Shown: piece by piece, positions 18,259 through 27,225 of the stretch
How the letters are laid out: each line of letters begins with the position of its first letter
Position numbering within the stretch: the stretch's first letter is position 1
NCBI GenBank assembly: GCA_030447865.1
Contig: JAUJOD010000001.1
Location: 482,909-546,908, forward strand
Reading direction: 5' to 3'
Length of the DNA: 64,000 nt
Source: Nocardioidaceae bacterium
Lineage (GTDB): Bacteria > Actinomycetota > Actinomycetes > Propionibacteriales > Nocardioidaceae
Position numbers and translations under genes: made by a program
The notes under the pieces: generated by a model
What the model was told of the DNA's origin: nothing
The model's input: only the letters and a program-made list of their open reading frames with translations
The model's database searches: none

Positions 18259-18989
18259 CGGTTGACCGGGTGGCGGTGCCGGTCACCAAGCGAGCGGGCG
18301 ACCGGGTCGCTGGACAGGGCGCTGGGCCTGTCACCGGGCAGGTCGACCACCCGCGAGTCGTCCCAGGCGATCTCCCAACCGACGAGGGCGAACAGCCGAG
18401 ACAACAGCCCAGCGGTGAAGCCCCAGACGACAAGGTCGCGTACCAAGAAGGCAGGGCCACGGAAGCCCGACGGGTGTCGCACCGTCACCCGGTTAGTGGG
18501 GTCGAGCAACTCGTCGAGACGAACGGTGTGCACCGAGGCCGTCTCGGCAGGGTCAACGGCGTGTACGTCGCTCGGCGTGCGCCACCACCCGACCACCGGG
18601 GTGACCGCGAAGTTGCTCGGGGGCACCCACAGCGAGGGAAGCACGCCGATCACCGCCACGCCGGCCGGGTCGAGACCGGTCTCCTCGTGCGCCTCGCGTA
18701 GTGCGGCGGCCACCTCATCGGCATCGTCAGGGTCTTGGGCGCCGCCCGGAAACGCCACCTGGCCGGCGTGCGAGCGCATGTCGCGGGCCCGCTCGAGCAG
18801 CAGCACGTGCGGGCCGTCAGCGCCCTCACCGAACAACACCAGAACCGAAGCCGGCCGGGGTGTGCTGTCGGCGGGTGCGACGAACCGGCTGAGTTGGGCC
18901 GCCTCGACGGATTCGCAGACCAGGGCAACCGGACGCAGCCAGGCGGGCAGCGCTCGGTCGTTATGCGCATCCGCGGACACGTCGATCAC
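18255..18989 (-). CDS. Nudix CoA pyrophosphatase
   Basis: A 244-residue Nudix hydrolase. The segment LLLERARDMRSHAGQVAFPGG (in two parts: LLLERARDM and RSHAGQVAFPGG) is the UPF0035 motif of CoA-binding Nudix enzymes, and the catalytic box ends ALREAHEETGL. It probably cleaves CoA or its oxidised or acyl forms to phosphopantetheine and 3',5'-ADP in the cytoplasm. It overlaps tlpA and marP by 4 bp on each side, so it is translated as part of a tightly coupled operon. Confidence 0.92.
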   Translation of the reverse strand: MIDVSADAHNDRALPAWLRPVALVCESVEAAQLSRFVAPADSTPRPASVLVLFGEGADGPHVLLLERARDMRSHAGQVAFPGGAQDPDDADEVAAALREAHEETGLDPAGVAVIGVLPSLWVPPSNFAVTPVVGWWRTPSDVHAVDPAETASVHTVRLDELLDPTNRVTVRHPSGFRGPAFLVRDLVVWGFTAGLLSRLFALVGWEIAWDDSRVVDLPGDRPSALSSDPVARSLGDRHRHPVNR

Positions 18990-19636
18990 TTCGCCTGCGG
19001 CGAGATAGTGACACCCAGGTGGTCGGAGATCAGGGTGGTCAGGTCCTGCACCGACTCGACCGGGCCGGTCTCGGTGTGCACGATCTGCCCGCGGGCGTCG
19101 ACGAGCACGGTGATGGGCAGGGCGGTGATGCGCAGCGGCGCGCGGGTGGCCCCCTCGGGGTCGGCGACCTGGGGGTAGGTCAGACCGAGCTCGGCGGCGA
19201 ACCCGATCGCGTAGCTGGGCCGCGGGTCCTGCCAGTCGACGCCCACCATCCTGACCCGGTCACCCGCCGCCTCGTGGACCCGTTGCAGGATCGGCGACTC
19301 AGTCCGGCAGGGGCCGCACGTCTGCGACCAGAAGTTCAGCACCAACGGGACCCCCCGCAACCCGGCGAGGTTGACGTCGCGACCCCCGCCGAGGCAGGGC
19401 AGCGTCACGTCCGGCAGGCCGTCCTGCACGGCCGAGGCGTCGGCGTCGCTGGCGGGACAGTCGGCTATCCCTGCCTCGGCCTTCATGTCCCTCAGTTGGG
19501 CGGTGTCGACCTGCACCGCGGCGTCAGCGGAGTCGAACCGGTACGGCTGCGGGGCCGACTCGGACCCGCCGGCGCAGGCGGCCGTGAGCAGGACGGTGGC
19601 CGACAGCACGGCGCCGGCCAGCGCGGTTCGGGTCAC
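18986..19636 (-). CDS. TlpA-like thioredoxin-family lipoprotein
   Basis: A 216-residue secreted protein. The N-terminus has a signal peptide ending in LLTAAC (lipobox with Cys near residue 20, the -3 residue is Thr, slightly atypical), so it is probably a lipoprotein facing the outside. The redox site is SQTCGPC near residue 110, with a cis-Pro loop ITALPIT. It likely reduces or shuttles extracytoplasmic thiols. GTG at 19636 overlaps the nth stop as GTGA; the open frame beyond it is antisense-like and was excluded. Confidence 0.9.
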   Translation of the reverse strand: MTRTALAGAVLSATVLLTAACAGGSESAPQPYRFDSADAAVQVDTAQLRDMKAEAGIADCPASDADASAVQDGLPDVTLPCLGGGRDVNLAGLRGVPLVLNFWSQTCGPCRTESPILQRVHEAAGDRVRMVGVDWQDPRPSYAIGFAAELGLTYPQVADPEGATRAPLRITALPITVLVDARGQIVHTETGPVESVQDLTTLISDHLGVTISPQAK

Positions 19637-20355
19637 GCCCGACCCTCGGTGCGCAGCAGCTTCGCGGCCTCGGCCGGAGACGTCGGCCCCTCGCCGTACG
19701 ACGGGCAGAGCCGGGCGAGCGGGCAGGCGCCGCAGGCGGGCCTGCGGGCGTGGCAGCAGCGCCGGCCGTGCCAGATCAGCCGGTGGTTGAGCAGGGGCCA
19801 ATCGCGCCGCGGGAACAGTGAACCGATCTCATGCTCGACCTTGACCGGGTCTAGCTCCGCTGTCCAACCGAACCGGCGGGCGAGCCGGCCGACGTGGGTG
19901 TCGACGGTGATGCCAGGCACGCCGAACGCGTCGCCGAGCACCACGTTGGCGGTCTTGCGGCCGACCCCCGGCAGCGTGACGAGGTCGTCGAGACGACTCG
20001 GGACCTGCCCGCCGTACCGGTCGAGCACCGCGGCTGCGAGCTTGCGGATCGCCTCGGTCTTGGCGCGGAAGAAGCCGGTAGGGGCGATGATCTGCTCGAC
20101 GTCCTCGCGGTTGGCGGCGGCGAGCTCGGCTGGGCCGGGATAACGCGCGAACAGCGCCGGCGTCACCGCGTTGACCCGCTTGTCGGTGGTCTGGGCCGAC
20201 AACACGGTCGCGATCAGCAGCTCCCAGGGGGTCGTGAAGTCCAGCTCACAGCGGGCGTCGGGGTAGGTCTGCCCCAGCACCCGGTTGATCCGACGGGCCC
20301 GGCGCACCAGCGCCGTACGACTGCGCGCGCCGGCAGATTCGACGACGGCGGACAT
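19633..20355 (-). CDS. nth: Endonuclease III
   Basis: A 240-residue DNA glycosylase/AP lyase that removes oxidised pyrimidines. The helix-hairpin-helix [13 protein letters not shown] carries the catalytic Lys, VDTHVGR the catalytic Asp, and four cysteines near the C-terminus follow Cx6Cx2Cx5C for a [4Fe-4S] cluster. Start at 20355 gives the normal family length. It heads the nth-tlpA-Nudix-marP operon, all joined by 4-bp overlaps, and is divergent from crp across 200 bp that should hold both promoters. Confidence 0.96.
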   Translation of the reverse strand: MSAVVESAGARSRTALVRRARRINRVLGQTYPDARCELDFTTPWELLIATVLSAQTTDKRVNAVTPALFARYPGPAELAAANREDVEQIIAPTGFFRAKTEAIRKLAAAVLDRYGGQVPSRLDDLVTLPGVGRKTANVVLGDAFGVPGITVDTHVGRLARRFGWTAELDPVKVEHEIGSLFPRRDWPLLNHRLIWHGRRCCHARRPACGACPLARLCPSYGEGPTSPAEAAKLLRTEGRA

Positions 20356-20555
20356 GCCCCCCAGCGTACGGCGTGGGGCTGCCTAGTCCGCGAGCCGAGC
20401 AGACCCCCGCTGCTCACGGCCAAGAGGGCGTACTGAGCCTCGGATCTACGCCAGGCGGCACGCGTCGCGGCGTGCGTTGGGCACGACCATGCGTCAGACT
20501 GAGGGGCGCAGCCAGGTGGTTCGCCGCACCCGTTGCGAGACGAGAAGGAGATCGC

Positions 20556-21233
20556 GTGAACGCCGAGGTGCTCCGACAGGCGCCGCTTTTTACCGGTCTT
20601 GACGACGAGGCGGCTGAGGCGTTGAGCGCTGCGATGATCGAGCACCGCCTCCGGCGCGGCGAGGTGCTCTTCCGCCAGGGCGATGCGGGAGACCGGCTGT
20701 ACGTCGTGACGGACGGGAAGATGAAGCTCGGCCGCACCTCGGCGGACGGCCGGGAGAACCTGCTGGCGATCCTCGGGCCCGGTCAGCTGTTCGGGGAGCT
20801 GTCGCTGTTCGACCCCGGGCCGCGCTCGGCGACCGCCACAGCGGTGACCGACAGCACGATGAAGAGCTTGAGCCACGAGGAGCTCGGCGGCTGGCTCACC
20901 GGGCGACCGGAGGTGGCCCGCGGACTGCTCAACCAGCTGGCAGGGCGGTTGCGCCGAGCCAACGACGTAGTAGCCGACCTGGTGTTCTCCGACGTACCGG
21001 GGCGGGTCGCGAAGGCGTTGCTCGACCTGTCGTCGCGGTTCGGGAGGGTGGCCGACGACGGCGTGCACGTGTACCACGACCTGACCCAAGAGGAGCTCGC
21101 GCAACTGGTGGGCGCTTCCCGCGAGACGGTCAACAAGGCGCTGGCCGACTTCGCGTCGCGCGGTTGGCTACGGCTGGAGGCCCGCTCGGTGGTCTTGATG
21201 GACGTCGACCGGCTCAAACGCCGCGCCCGCTGA
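20556..21233 (+). CDS. crp: Crp/GlxR family cAMP-responsive regulator
   Basis: A 225-residue global regulator. The N-terminal cyclic-nucleotide domain has GQLFGELSLFDPGPRSATA near residues 73-90, keeping the Gly-Glu and Arg-Ser residues that bind cAMP phosphate and ribose. The C-terminal helix-turn-helix is LTQEELAQLVGASRETVNK near residue 175. GTG at 20556 has AGAAGGAG at 20543-20550. Orthologue of Rv3676, likely controlling carbon metabolism including acetate use. Ends convergently, overlapping the MBL gene by 20 bp. Confidence 0.95.
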   Translation: MNAEVLRQAPLFTGLDDEAAEALSAAMIEHRLRRGEVLFRQGDAGDRLYVVTDGKMKLGRTSADGRENLLAILGPGQLFGELSLFDPGPRSATATAVTDSTMKSLSHEELGGWLTGRPEVARGLLNQLAGRLRRANDVVADLVFSDVPGRVAKALLDLSSRFGRVADDGVHVYHDLTQEELAQLVGASRETVNKALADFASRGWLRLEARSVVLMDVDRLKRRAR

Positions 21234-22017
21234 GCTCGCTCGAAGCCTCCCGCTTCAGGTACTCCAGTTGCGCCCGCACGCTGAGCTCAGCCGCCGGCCA
21301 CAGCTGCTCGTCGACGTCGGCGTACACCCGGCGTACGACATCGATCGGTTCCCGTGCGCCGGCCGCCACGGCCGCCCGCACCTGCTCGAGACGCTCGGCG
21401 CGATGCCTCAGGTAGTAGTCAAGGACCGGGAGCGCGTGGTCGAGCACCGGCCCATGCCCTGGCCAGATGGCCTCGAGATTCTCCTCCTCCGCAAGGTTGC
21501 GGAGACGGCGTAGCGACCCGAGGTAGGCGCCCAGCTCCCCGTCGGGATGGGCGACGACCGTGGTGCCGCGGCCGAGCACGGTGTCGCCGGTGAGCACGGC
21601 CTGCTCGGCCGGTACGACGAAGCTCAACGAGTCGCCGGTGTGCCCAGGCGTGCCGACCACCTGGATCTCCAGCCCGTCGACGGCGACGACATCGCCGTCG
21701 TGCAGCCCCTCCTCGCCGTACACGAAGGTGGGGTCGAGCGCGCGCACGCCGCAACCTGCTCGGTCGGCGAACTCGCGCGCGCCCTCGCTGTGGTCGGCGT
21801 GGCCATGGGTGAGCAGTACCTGCGCAACGTGGCCGGCGACCTCGGCGACCGCCTGCAGGTGTGCGTGACCGAGCGGGCCCGGGTCGATGACGACGGTGCG
21901 CCGCGCGCCGGGTTCACGCAGCACCCAGGTGTTCGTGCCGTCGAGCGTCATCGGCGAGGCATTGGGCGCGAGCACGCACCTGGCGCGTACGCCGAACTCG
22001 CCGCCCCGCCACGTCAT
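21214..22017 (-). CDS. Metallo-beta-lactamase fold hydrolase
   Basis: A 267-residue MBL-superfamily protein with the metal site LLTHGHADH (HxHxDH) near residue 70, later ligands in GTPGHTGDS and LTGDTVLG, and WPGHGP. A C-terminal helical segment (about 205-262) follows, as in the RNase Z/LACTB2-like branch. Substrate uncertain; hydroxyacylglutathione-hydrolase-like or LACTB2-like nuclease activities are known in relatives. The start overlaps the upstream Nudix stop as ATGA. Position matches Rv3677c beside crp. Confidence 0.88.
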   Translation of the reverse strand: MTWRGGEFGVRARCVLAPNASPMTLDGTNTWVLREPGARRTVVIDPGPLGHAHLQAVAEVAGHVAQVLLTHGHADHSEGAREFADRAGCGVRALDPTFVYGEEGLHDGDVVAVDGLEIQVVGTPGHTGDSLSFVVPAEQAVLTGDTVLGRGTTVVAHPDGELGAYLGSLRRLRNLAEEENLEAIWPGHGPVLDHALPVLDYYLRHRAERLEQVRAAVAAGAREPIDVVRRVYADVDEQLWPAAELSVRAQLEYLKREASSELSGRGV

Positions 22018-22856
22018 GGCGTCAGGTCGTCCGGCCAGGTGAGGAAGGCCTCGCCGTCGATGACCTGCACGTGCGGTGTCACCGCGGTGATCTCGCGAGC
22101 TGTGGCCGCAGCGAGCGCCGCGCCGACAGTTGGGTGGGCAGCTGTCTCCTGGAGCGTGATGTACGTCGGGGGCAGCATGGTCATCGTGCCCTCGTCGACG
22201 GCGGCGGTCGCTTCACCGGGGCGCATCCAGGCCACCCGGTCGGCCTCGCCGGAGACGTCACGGGTGACCTGCCCAGCAGGCAGCGCCGCAAGGAAGAAGC
22301 GGGTGTCGTAACGCCGGGGCTCGAACTCCGGTGTGATCCAGTGCGCCCAGGCGGCCAGCAGGTCGCTCCGGAGCACCAGCCGACGCCGTTGGAGGAAGTC
22401 GGCGAAGCCGAGGGCCTTGTCGACCAGCGCCGCCCGGTCGGCTTCCCAGTCGGCCGCCGTGGTGTTGGCGACAACGGCCCGTGGGCTGGGGCCCGCCAGC
22501 AGAACTCCTGACTCCTCGAACGTCTCCCGTACCGCCGCGCACACCAGCCCTCGCGCCTCGGCCGCCTCGCAGCCGAGCCGGCGCCCCCACTCCTGCGGCG
22601 TCGGCCCGGCCCAGGCGACGGCCGAGTCGAAGTCGCGGCGGTCGACGGTGCCACCGGGGAAGGCGTACATGCCTCCGGCGAACGCCATACCGAGATGGCG
22701 CCGCAGCAAGTAGACCTCCAGGCCGGCGTCGCCTTGGCGCAACAGCACCACGGTGGCGGCGCTCTTCGGCATGGCCGGCGGCCGGTCACCTCGGAGGAAC
22801 GCCTGAGCGTGCTCGACCAACTGAGGCGGCAGCTTTCGGGTGGCGTGGCGGGTCAA
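22014..22856 (-). CDS. Nudix hydrolase, NUDT19-like
   Basis: A 280-residue Nudix protein. The box is split by an insertion: GGMYAFPGGTVD near residue 60 and CAAVRETFEESGVLL near residue 107. This spacing, the RYDTRFFLAALP segment near residue 180 and WMRP later are typical of NUDT19-type acyl-CoA diphosphatases. It is coupled by 4-bp overlaps to the RidA gene upstream and the MBL gene downstream. It may process CoA esters in the cytoplasm; the assignment of substrate is by family only. Confidence 0.85.
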   Translation of the reverse strand: MTRHATRKLPPQLVEHAQAFLRGDRPPAMPKSAATVVLLRQGDAGLEVYLLRRHLGMAFAGGMYAFPGGTVDRRDFDSAVAWAGPTPQEWGRRLGCEAAEARGLVCAAVRETFEESGVLLAGPSPRAVVANTTAADWEADRAALVDKALGFADFLQRRRLVLRSDLLAAWAHWITPEFEPRRYDTRFFLAALPAGQVTRDVSGEADRVAWMRPGEATAAVDEGTMTMLPPTYITLQETAAHPTVGAALAAATAREITAVTPHVQVIDGEAFLTWPDDLTP

Positions 22857-23314
22857 GAAACCTCGACCACGAGCTCGACCTCTACCGGCGCGTCGAGGGG
22901 AAGCACCGGCACCCCGACCGCAGAACGGGCGTGTTGACCGGCCTCCCCGAAAGCCGCGCCAAACAACTCGCTGGCGCCGTTGGCGACAGTGGGTTGCCCG
23001 GTGAAGTCGGGCGTGCTCGCGACGAACGCCACCACCTTGACGACCCGCACGACCCGCGACAGGTCGCCGACCACCGACTTCACAGCCGCGAGCGCGTTCA
23101 GAGCACAGTGCTGCGCGCAGACGACCGCCTCGTCGATGCTCACCTCCGCGCCAACCTTGCCCGTGGTGGTCAGCTGGCCGTCGCGCAGAGGCAGCTGACC
23201 TGACGTGTAGACGTAGTTGCCGGTCCGCAGTGCTGGCACGTACGCCGCCACCGGCTTGGCCACCTCAGGCACAGCGAAGCCGAGTTCTTGCAGCCGCTGC
23301 TCCGGGGTTGGCAC
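22853..23314 (-). CDS. RidA family protein
   Basis: A 153-residue RidA/YER057c/UK114 family member (YjgF-like fold, usually trimeric), with YTSGQLPLRDG near residue 36, AQHCALNALAAVK and the C-terminal RSAVGVPVLPLDAPVEVE. The Arg before SAVGV matches the substrate-carboxylate-binding Arg of RidA. Such proteins hydrolyse reactive enamine/imine intermediates. GTG start at 23314. It follows the DUF4177 gene by one base gap and couples to the Nudix gene (ATGA), as in the Rv3678c region. Confidence 0.92.
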   Translation of the reverse strand: MPTPEQRLQELGFAVPEVAKPVAAYVPALRTGNYVYTSGQLPLRDGQLTTTGKVGAEVSIDEAVVCAQHCALNALAAVKSVVGDLSRVVRVVKVVAFVASTPDFTGQPTVANGASELFGAAFGEAGQHARSAVGVPVLPLDAPVEVELVVEVS

Positions 23315-23315
23315 G

Positions 23316-23474
23316 TCAGGAGGCTTTCTCGCGCTTGAAGTACGCGACGAGGTTCTCGGGGTTGAGGCCAGGAACGACCTGCACCAGCTCCCAGCCGTCC
23401 TCCCCCATGTTGTCGAGGATCGCCTTGGTGGCGTGCACGAGCACCGGCACGGTGATGTATTCCCACTTGGTCAT
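23316..23474 (-). CDS. DUF4177 small protein
   Basis: A 52-residue protein starting MTKWEYITVPVL and containing DNMGEDGWELVQVVPG, the hallmark of DUF4177 proteins. ATG at 23474 chosen because the motif begins there; the frame continues upstream without similarity. It is immediately upstream of the RidA gene on the same strand, as in mycobacteria. Function unknown. Confidence 0.85.
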   Translation of the reverse strand: MTKWEYITVPVLVHATKAILDNMGEDGWELVQVVPGLNPENLVAYFKREKAS

Positions 23475-23526
23475 GGCCGCGACTCTATCGCCGGCCCCTG
23501 CCTCGCCGCGGGGTAGCGTCCTGTCG

Positions 23527-24324
23527 GTGGATCCCCGCGACGTGCTGAGCCGACCGGCTGAGGGTCCCGACGTCGTACTGCGATATGCCGAGCACGCGGA
23601 CGGCGTCATCGACGTGTTCCTGCCCCCGAGTCTCGGGCGCCCTGCTCAACCGGGTCCGCTTGTCGTGGCGGTCCACGGTGGGTTCTGGCGGCAGGAGTTC
23701 GATCGCTTCCACCTGCGTCCGCTCGCTCACGCACTGGCTGCCCGCGGGTTCGTGGTGGCGGTGCCTGAGTACCGCCGGGTGGGCGGCTCCGGAGGTTGGC
23801 CGCTGACGGCGTACGACGTCGAGGCTGCATTGGCCGCCGCCCCGGCGATGATCGAGGCAGCCGCTCCCGGCCGGGTTGACGCCGCCGCGCCGTGTGTCGT
23901 GACCGGCCACTCCGCCGGCGGTCACCTCGCCTTGTGGGCGGGCCTTCGAGTCGGCCCAACCAGGGTCAGCTGCATCGTGGCGCTCGCGCCGGTGACGGAT
24001 CTCAGCTACGCCGCCGCCGCCAACCTGGGCGACGGGGCGGTGCAGGCGTTGCTGGGCGGCCAGCCGGACGACGTACCGGAGAGCTATGCCGAGGCCGACG
24101 TGCTGCGAAGGCTCACCGGCGACGTCCCCGTCACGATCATCCAGGGCACCGACGACAAGCAGGTGACAGTCGAGATGAACCGACAGGTGGCGATCGACCA
24201 TCCCGCCGTCACCTATGTCGAGCTCGAGGGTGTGGAGCACTTCGCCCTCATCGACCCGCTGTCACCCGTCTTCGAGTCGACCGTCCTCCCCGCCCTCCAA
24301 GACCCCACAGTTGTCAGAACGTAG
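23527..24324 (+). CDS. Alpha/beta hydrolase (arylformamidase/esterase-like)
   Basis: A 265-residue hydrolase with oxyanion motif VHGGFWRQ near residue 46, nucleophile elbow TGHSAGGHLAL near residue 125, acid in GTDDKQV and His in GVEHFALI. The HGGFW form is common in kynurenine-formamidase-like and hormone-sensitive-lipase-like enzymes. GTG at 23527 is the best start. Its last four codons and TAG stop lie inside a 44-bp repeat element (24311-24354), so the repeat supplies the gene terminus; the ancestral C-terminus may have been different. Confidence 0.82.
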   Translation: MDPRDVLSRPAEGPDVVLRYAEHADGVIDVFLPPSLGRPAQPGPLVVAVHGGFWRQEFDRFHLRPLAHALAARGFVVAVPEYRRVGGSGGWPLTAYDVEAALAAAPAMIEAAAPGRVDAAAPCVVTGHSAGGHLALWAGLRVGPTRVSCIVALAPVTDLSYAAAANLGDGAVQALLGGQPDDVPESYAEADVLRRLTGDVPVTIIQGTDDKQVTVEMNRQVAIDHPAVTYVELEGVEHFALIDPLSPVFESTVLPALQDPTVVRT

Positions 24325-24354
24325 TCGGCCCATAGGTGGAATGGAGTCTGACAA
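24311..24354 (+). repeat. 44-bp double-palindrome element, copy 1
   Basis: Arms TTGTCAGAA and (A)GTCTGACAA flank an inner imperfect palindrome TCGGCC-CATA-GGTGGA. It lies at the convergent junction of the hydrolase and scoB, and supplies the hydrolase stop codon (the TAG in CGTAG). Confidence 0.9.
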
Positions 24355-24373
24355 GTCGGCTGGGGAAGCGCGG

Positions 24374-25012
24374 TCAGCTGAACGCGACGGTTACGTGGGG
24401 CTCGGTCTTGTCGCGCACCTCGTCCTCGGTCACGTCCGGCGCCAGCTCACGCAGTACCAGCCCGTCGTCGGTGACGTCGAGCACCGCGAGGTCGGTGATG
24501 ATCCGCTGCACCACACCGAGCCCGGTGTAGGGCAGCGAGCAGTCCTCGACCACCTTGTACGAGCCGTCGCGGGCGACGTGCTCCATCAGGACGATGACCC
24601 GCTTGGCGCCGTGCACGAGGTCCATAGCGCCGCCCATACCCTTGACCATCTTGCCGGGGATCATCCAGTTGGCGATGTCGCCCTTGGCCGACACCTGCAT
24701 CGCCCCGAGGATCGCGGCGTCGATCTTGCCGCCGCGAATCATGCCGAAGGACGTCGCCGAGTCGAAGAAGGCAGCGCCCGGACGCAGCGTCACAGTCTCC
24801 TTGCCGGCGTTGATGAGGTCGGGGTCCTCCTCGCCCTCCCAGGGGTAGGCGCCAACACCGAGGATGCCGTTCTCCGACTGCAGCACGATCTCGACGTCGT
24901 CCGGCACGTAGTTCGGCACCAGTGTCGGCAGCCCGATCCCCAGGTTGACGTAGTCCCCGTCCTGTAGTTCCGCCGCTGCCCTCGCCGCCATCTGGTCGCG
25001 CGACCACGCCAT
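24374..25012 (-). CDS. scoB: 3-oxoacid CoA-transferase subunit B
   Basis: A 212-residue class I CoA-transferase beta subunit. The catalytic glutamate lies in LQSENGILG near residue 47; [10 protein letters not shown] and [19 protein letters not shown] are family signatures. With ScoA it moves CoA from succinyl-CoA to acetoacetate or a similar 3-oxoacid. The ATG shares one base with the scoA stop (TGATG), so it is coupled to the alpha subunit. Its 3' end points at repeat copy 1. Confidence 0.95.
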   Translation of the reverse strand: MAWSRDQMAARAAAELQDGDYVNLGIGLPTLVPNYVPDDVEIVLQSENGILGVGAYPWEGEEDPDLINAGKETVTLRPGAAFFDSATSFGMIRGGKIDAAILGAMQVSAKGDIANWMIPGKMVKGMGGAMDLVHGAKRVIVLMEHVARDGSYKVVEDCSLPYTGLGVVQRIITDLAVLDVTDDGLVLRELAPDVTEDEVRDKTEPHVTVAFS

Positions 25013-25794
25013 CAGCCCTGACCTCCTCGCGCCCGTACCGTGCGCTTCTCTATCCGTTTCATCGCCGCCTGCTCGGGAGTCAGCGGCAGGACCCGCTGCA
25101 CATACACACCGGGCAGGTGTACGTCGGTGGGTGGCAGCTCGCCGGGCTCCACCAGCTCCTCTACTTCAGCGATCGTCACCCTGCCGGCCATGGCGCACAA
25201 CGGGTTGAAGTTGCGGGCCGAGTCCTTGAACACGAGGTTCCCGTGCCGGTCGCCCCGCCACGCCCTGACCAGCCCGAAGTCGGCGATGATGGCTCGCTCG
25301 AGGACGAAGTCTCGCGGTCCCTCGGCGGTGGGGAACTCCCGCACCTCTTTGGCCGGGCTGGCGACGGTGACGTTGCCCGCCTCGTCGTACCGCCACGGCA
25401 GACCGCCGTCGGCCACCTGGGTGCCGACCCCGGTGGCGGTGAAGAACGCCGGGACGCCGGCTCCCCCGGCTCGCAGCCGCTCGGCGAGCGTGCCTTGCGG
25501 TGTGAGTTCCACCTCGAGCTCACCGCGGAGGTACTGGCGCTCAAACTCCTTATTCTCACCGACGTACGACGCGACCATCCGCCGGATCCGCTTGTCGCGG
25601 AGCAGCAAGCCAAGCCCCCAGTCATCGACGCCGCAGTTGTTCGACACCGCCTCCAGGTCGGTGACGCCGGCCTCGAGCAGCGCCTGGATCAACACGCTCG
25701 GGATGCCGCACAATCCGAAGCCGCCCACCGCCAACGAGGACCCGTCAGCAATATCAGCGACTGCCTCGGCGGCAGTCCGCACCACTTTGTCCAC
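25012..25794 (-). CDS. scoA: 3-oxoacid CoA-transferase subunit A
   Basis: A 260-residue class I CoA-transferase alpha subunit with the CoA-binding GGFGLCGIP near residue 24, [12 protein letters not shown], and [13 protein letters not shown]. It pairs with ScoB. GTG start at 25794 is preceded by GAGGAGGAG. Upstream (25795-25975) lies only repeat copy 2 and the presumed promoter. Confidence 0.95.
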   Translation of the reverse strand: MDKVVRTAAEAVADIADGSSLAVGGFGLCGIPSVLIQALLEAGVTDLEAVSNNCGVDDWGLGLLLRDKRIRRMVASYVGENKEFERQYLRGELEVELTPQGTLAERLRAGGAGVPAFFTATGVGTQVADGGLPWRYDEAGNVTVASPAKEVREFPTAEGPRDFVLERAIIADFGLVRAWRGDRHGNLVFKDSARNFNPLCAMAGRVTIAEVEELVEPGELPPTDVHLPGVYVQRVLPLTPEQAAMKRIEKRTVRARGGQG

Positions 25795-25880
25795 GACTCC
25801 TCCTCTTCCGCCTTCGATGATCGCGCCGCGCTTTCGATGATCGGGCGCCGCGTCACGACCTGGCGCCGCAATCTACCGAC

Positions 25881-25924
25881 TTGTCAGAAGGTACTCGGCC
25901 TATAGCCCGACTGGAGTCTGACAA
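25881..25924 (+). repeat. 44-bp double-palindrome element, copy 2
   Basis: Arms TTGTCAGAA and (A)GTCTGACAA, inner part TCGGCC-TATA-GCCCGA. It lies between the divergent scoA gene and a small plus-strand gene, 86 bp before the scoA start. Confidence 0.92.
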
Positions 25925-25975
25925 CTCTGCTGGCGGCCGTTGAGAGTAGGCTCCCCCTACACCTGGAAGGGAAGT

Positions 25976-26110
25976 GTGGCCGTGCAACGCAGAACCGTCG
26001 TGATCGTCGCCGTGGTAGCCGTCGTGGTCATCGTTTTGGTTCTTGCTGTAGGTCTCATAAGCGGAGGCAACAGCGGCGGAGGCAACGGCGGCGGAGGCGG
26101 CGGCTACTAG
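25976..26110 (+). CDS. Single-helix membrane mini-protein with Gly-rich tail
   Basis: A 44-codon gene: GTG start, MAVQRRT, one long Val/Ile-rich membrane helix (about residues 8-29), then a tail of about 14 Gly/Ser/Asn residues ending in Tyr and TAG. GGAAGGGAA lies 5-13 bases upstream. No family recognised. It sits between repeat copies 2 and 3, so its short transcription unit is bracketed by the elements. Coding is supported by the ribosome site and the sensible membrane topology, but chance cannot be excluded for so short a frame. Confidence 0.55.
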   Translation: MAVQRRTVVIVAVVAVVVIVLVLAVGLISGGNSGGGNGGGGGGY

Positions 26111-26131
26111 AACGCGGGAGAGCCACCTGAC

Positions 26132-26175
26132 CTGTCAGAACGTAGTCGACCTATAGACCGACTGGAGACTGACAA
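26132..26175 (+). repeat. 44-bp double-palindrome element, copy 3
   Basis: Arms CTGTCAGAA and (A)GACTGACAA, inner part TCGACC-TATA-GACCGA. It lies between the mini-protein and the first Get3-like gene, 33 bp before the latter. Confidence 0.9.
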
Positions 26176-26207
26176 GTCCTGGTTGGCGCGTCGGTACGCT
26201 CGTCGGG

Positions 26208-27224
26208 ATGGCACCCTCTGACAACTCCGGTCGGACGGCGGTCGACGCACCCGACGCACGCGGCGTGCGGCTGCACATCGTCACCGGCAAGGGCGGCACC
26301 GGCAAGACCACCGTCGCAGGTGCGCTCGCCCTCGCCCTTGCCTCCGGCGGCAAGCGCGTCTTGCTGTGCGAGGTCGAAGGCCGCCAGGGCGTCGCCTCGC
26401 TGTTCGACGTTGCACCGCTGCCCTACGAGGAGCGCCGCATCGCCGTTGGGCCCGATCGCGGCGAGGTCTTTGCGCTGGCTGTCGACGCCGAGGCGGCGCT
26501 GCTGGAGTACCTCGACATGTTCTACCGGCTCGGCCGTGCCGGCCGGCTGCTTGACCGGTTCGGGGTCGTCGACTTCGCGACGACTATCGCACCCGGCGTC
26601 CGCGACGTCCTGCTGACCGGCAAGGTGTTCGAGGCCACCCGCCGCGTCGAGCGCGGCAGACCGGTGTACGACGCCGTCGTCCTCGACGCTCCGCCGACCG
26701 GCCGGATCGGGCGCTTCCTCAACGTCAACACCGAGGTGGTCGGCGTGGCCAAGGTGGGCCCGATCCGCAAGCAAGCCAGCTCGATCATGCAACTGCTCAC
26801 GTCCCGGCAGACCCGAGTGCACCTCGTGACGTCCTTGGAGGAGATGCCCGTGCAGGAGGCGCTCGACAGCGTCACCGAGTTACGACGCATGGGCGTGCCG
26901 GTCGGGAACGTGCTGGTCAACCTGGTGCGTGAGCCCGAGCTCAGCGCCGACGATCTCCAGCTCGCTGCCAGCAGGAGTCTCGACCCGGCTCATATCGAGG
27001 CAGCCCTGAAAGAGGCCGGTGTCAGTGCCGATCCGGACGCGATCGCCAGCCTGGTCGAGGAGGGCCAACAGCACGCCGAGCGTGTGCAGCTGGAGGTAGC
27101 CCAGCGTCAACACCTCGAGGAGGGCGGCGCGCCAGTCGTCGAGCTTCCCTACCTGGCCGACGGCATCGACCTGGGCGCGCTGTACGAACTGGCCGACGAG
27201 CTGTGCCGCAGCGGGAGGATCTGA
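26208..27224 (+). CDS. Get3/ArsA-like ATPase, first subunit
   Basis: A 338-residue P-loop ATPase with the deviant Walker A IVTGKGGTGKTTVAG near residue 26, a DAPPTGRIGRFL switch region near residue 162 and no arsenite-binding cysteines. It corresponds to Rv3679, one half of the mycobacterial Get3-like pair studied as BagA/BagB. One base separates it from its partner. A chaperone or metabolic role for the pair is known only by analogy. Confidence 0.9.
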   Translation: MAPSDNSGRTAVDAPDARGVRLHIVTGKGGTGKTTVAGALALALASGGKRVLLCEVEGRQGVASLFDVAPLPYEERRIAVGPDRGEVFALAVDAEAALLEYLDMFYRLGRAGRLLDRFGVVDFATTIAPGVRDVLLTGKVFEATRRVERGRPVYDAVVLDAPPTGRIGRFLNVNTEVVGVAKVGPIRKQASSIMQLLTSRQTRVHLVTSLEEMPVQEALDSVTELRRMGVPVGNVLVNLVREPELSADDLQLAASRSLDPAHIEAALKEAGVSADPDAIASLVEEGQQHAERVQLEVAQRQHLEEGGAPVVELPYLADGIDLGALYELADELCRSGRI

Positions 27225-27225
27225 C

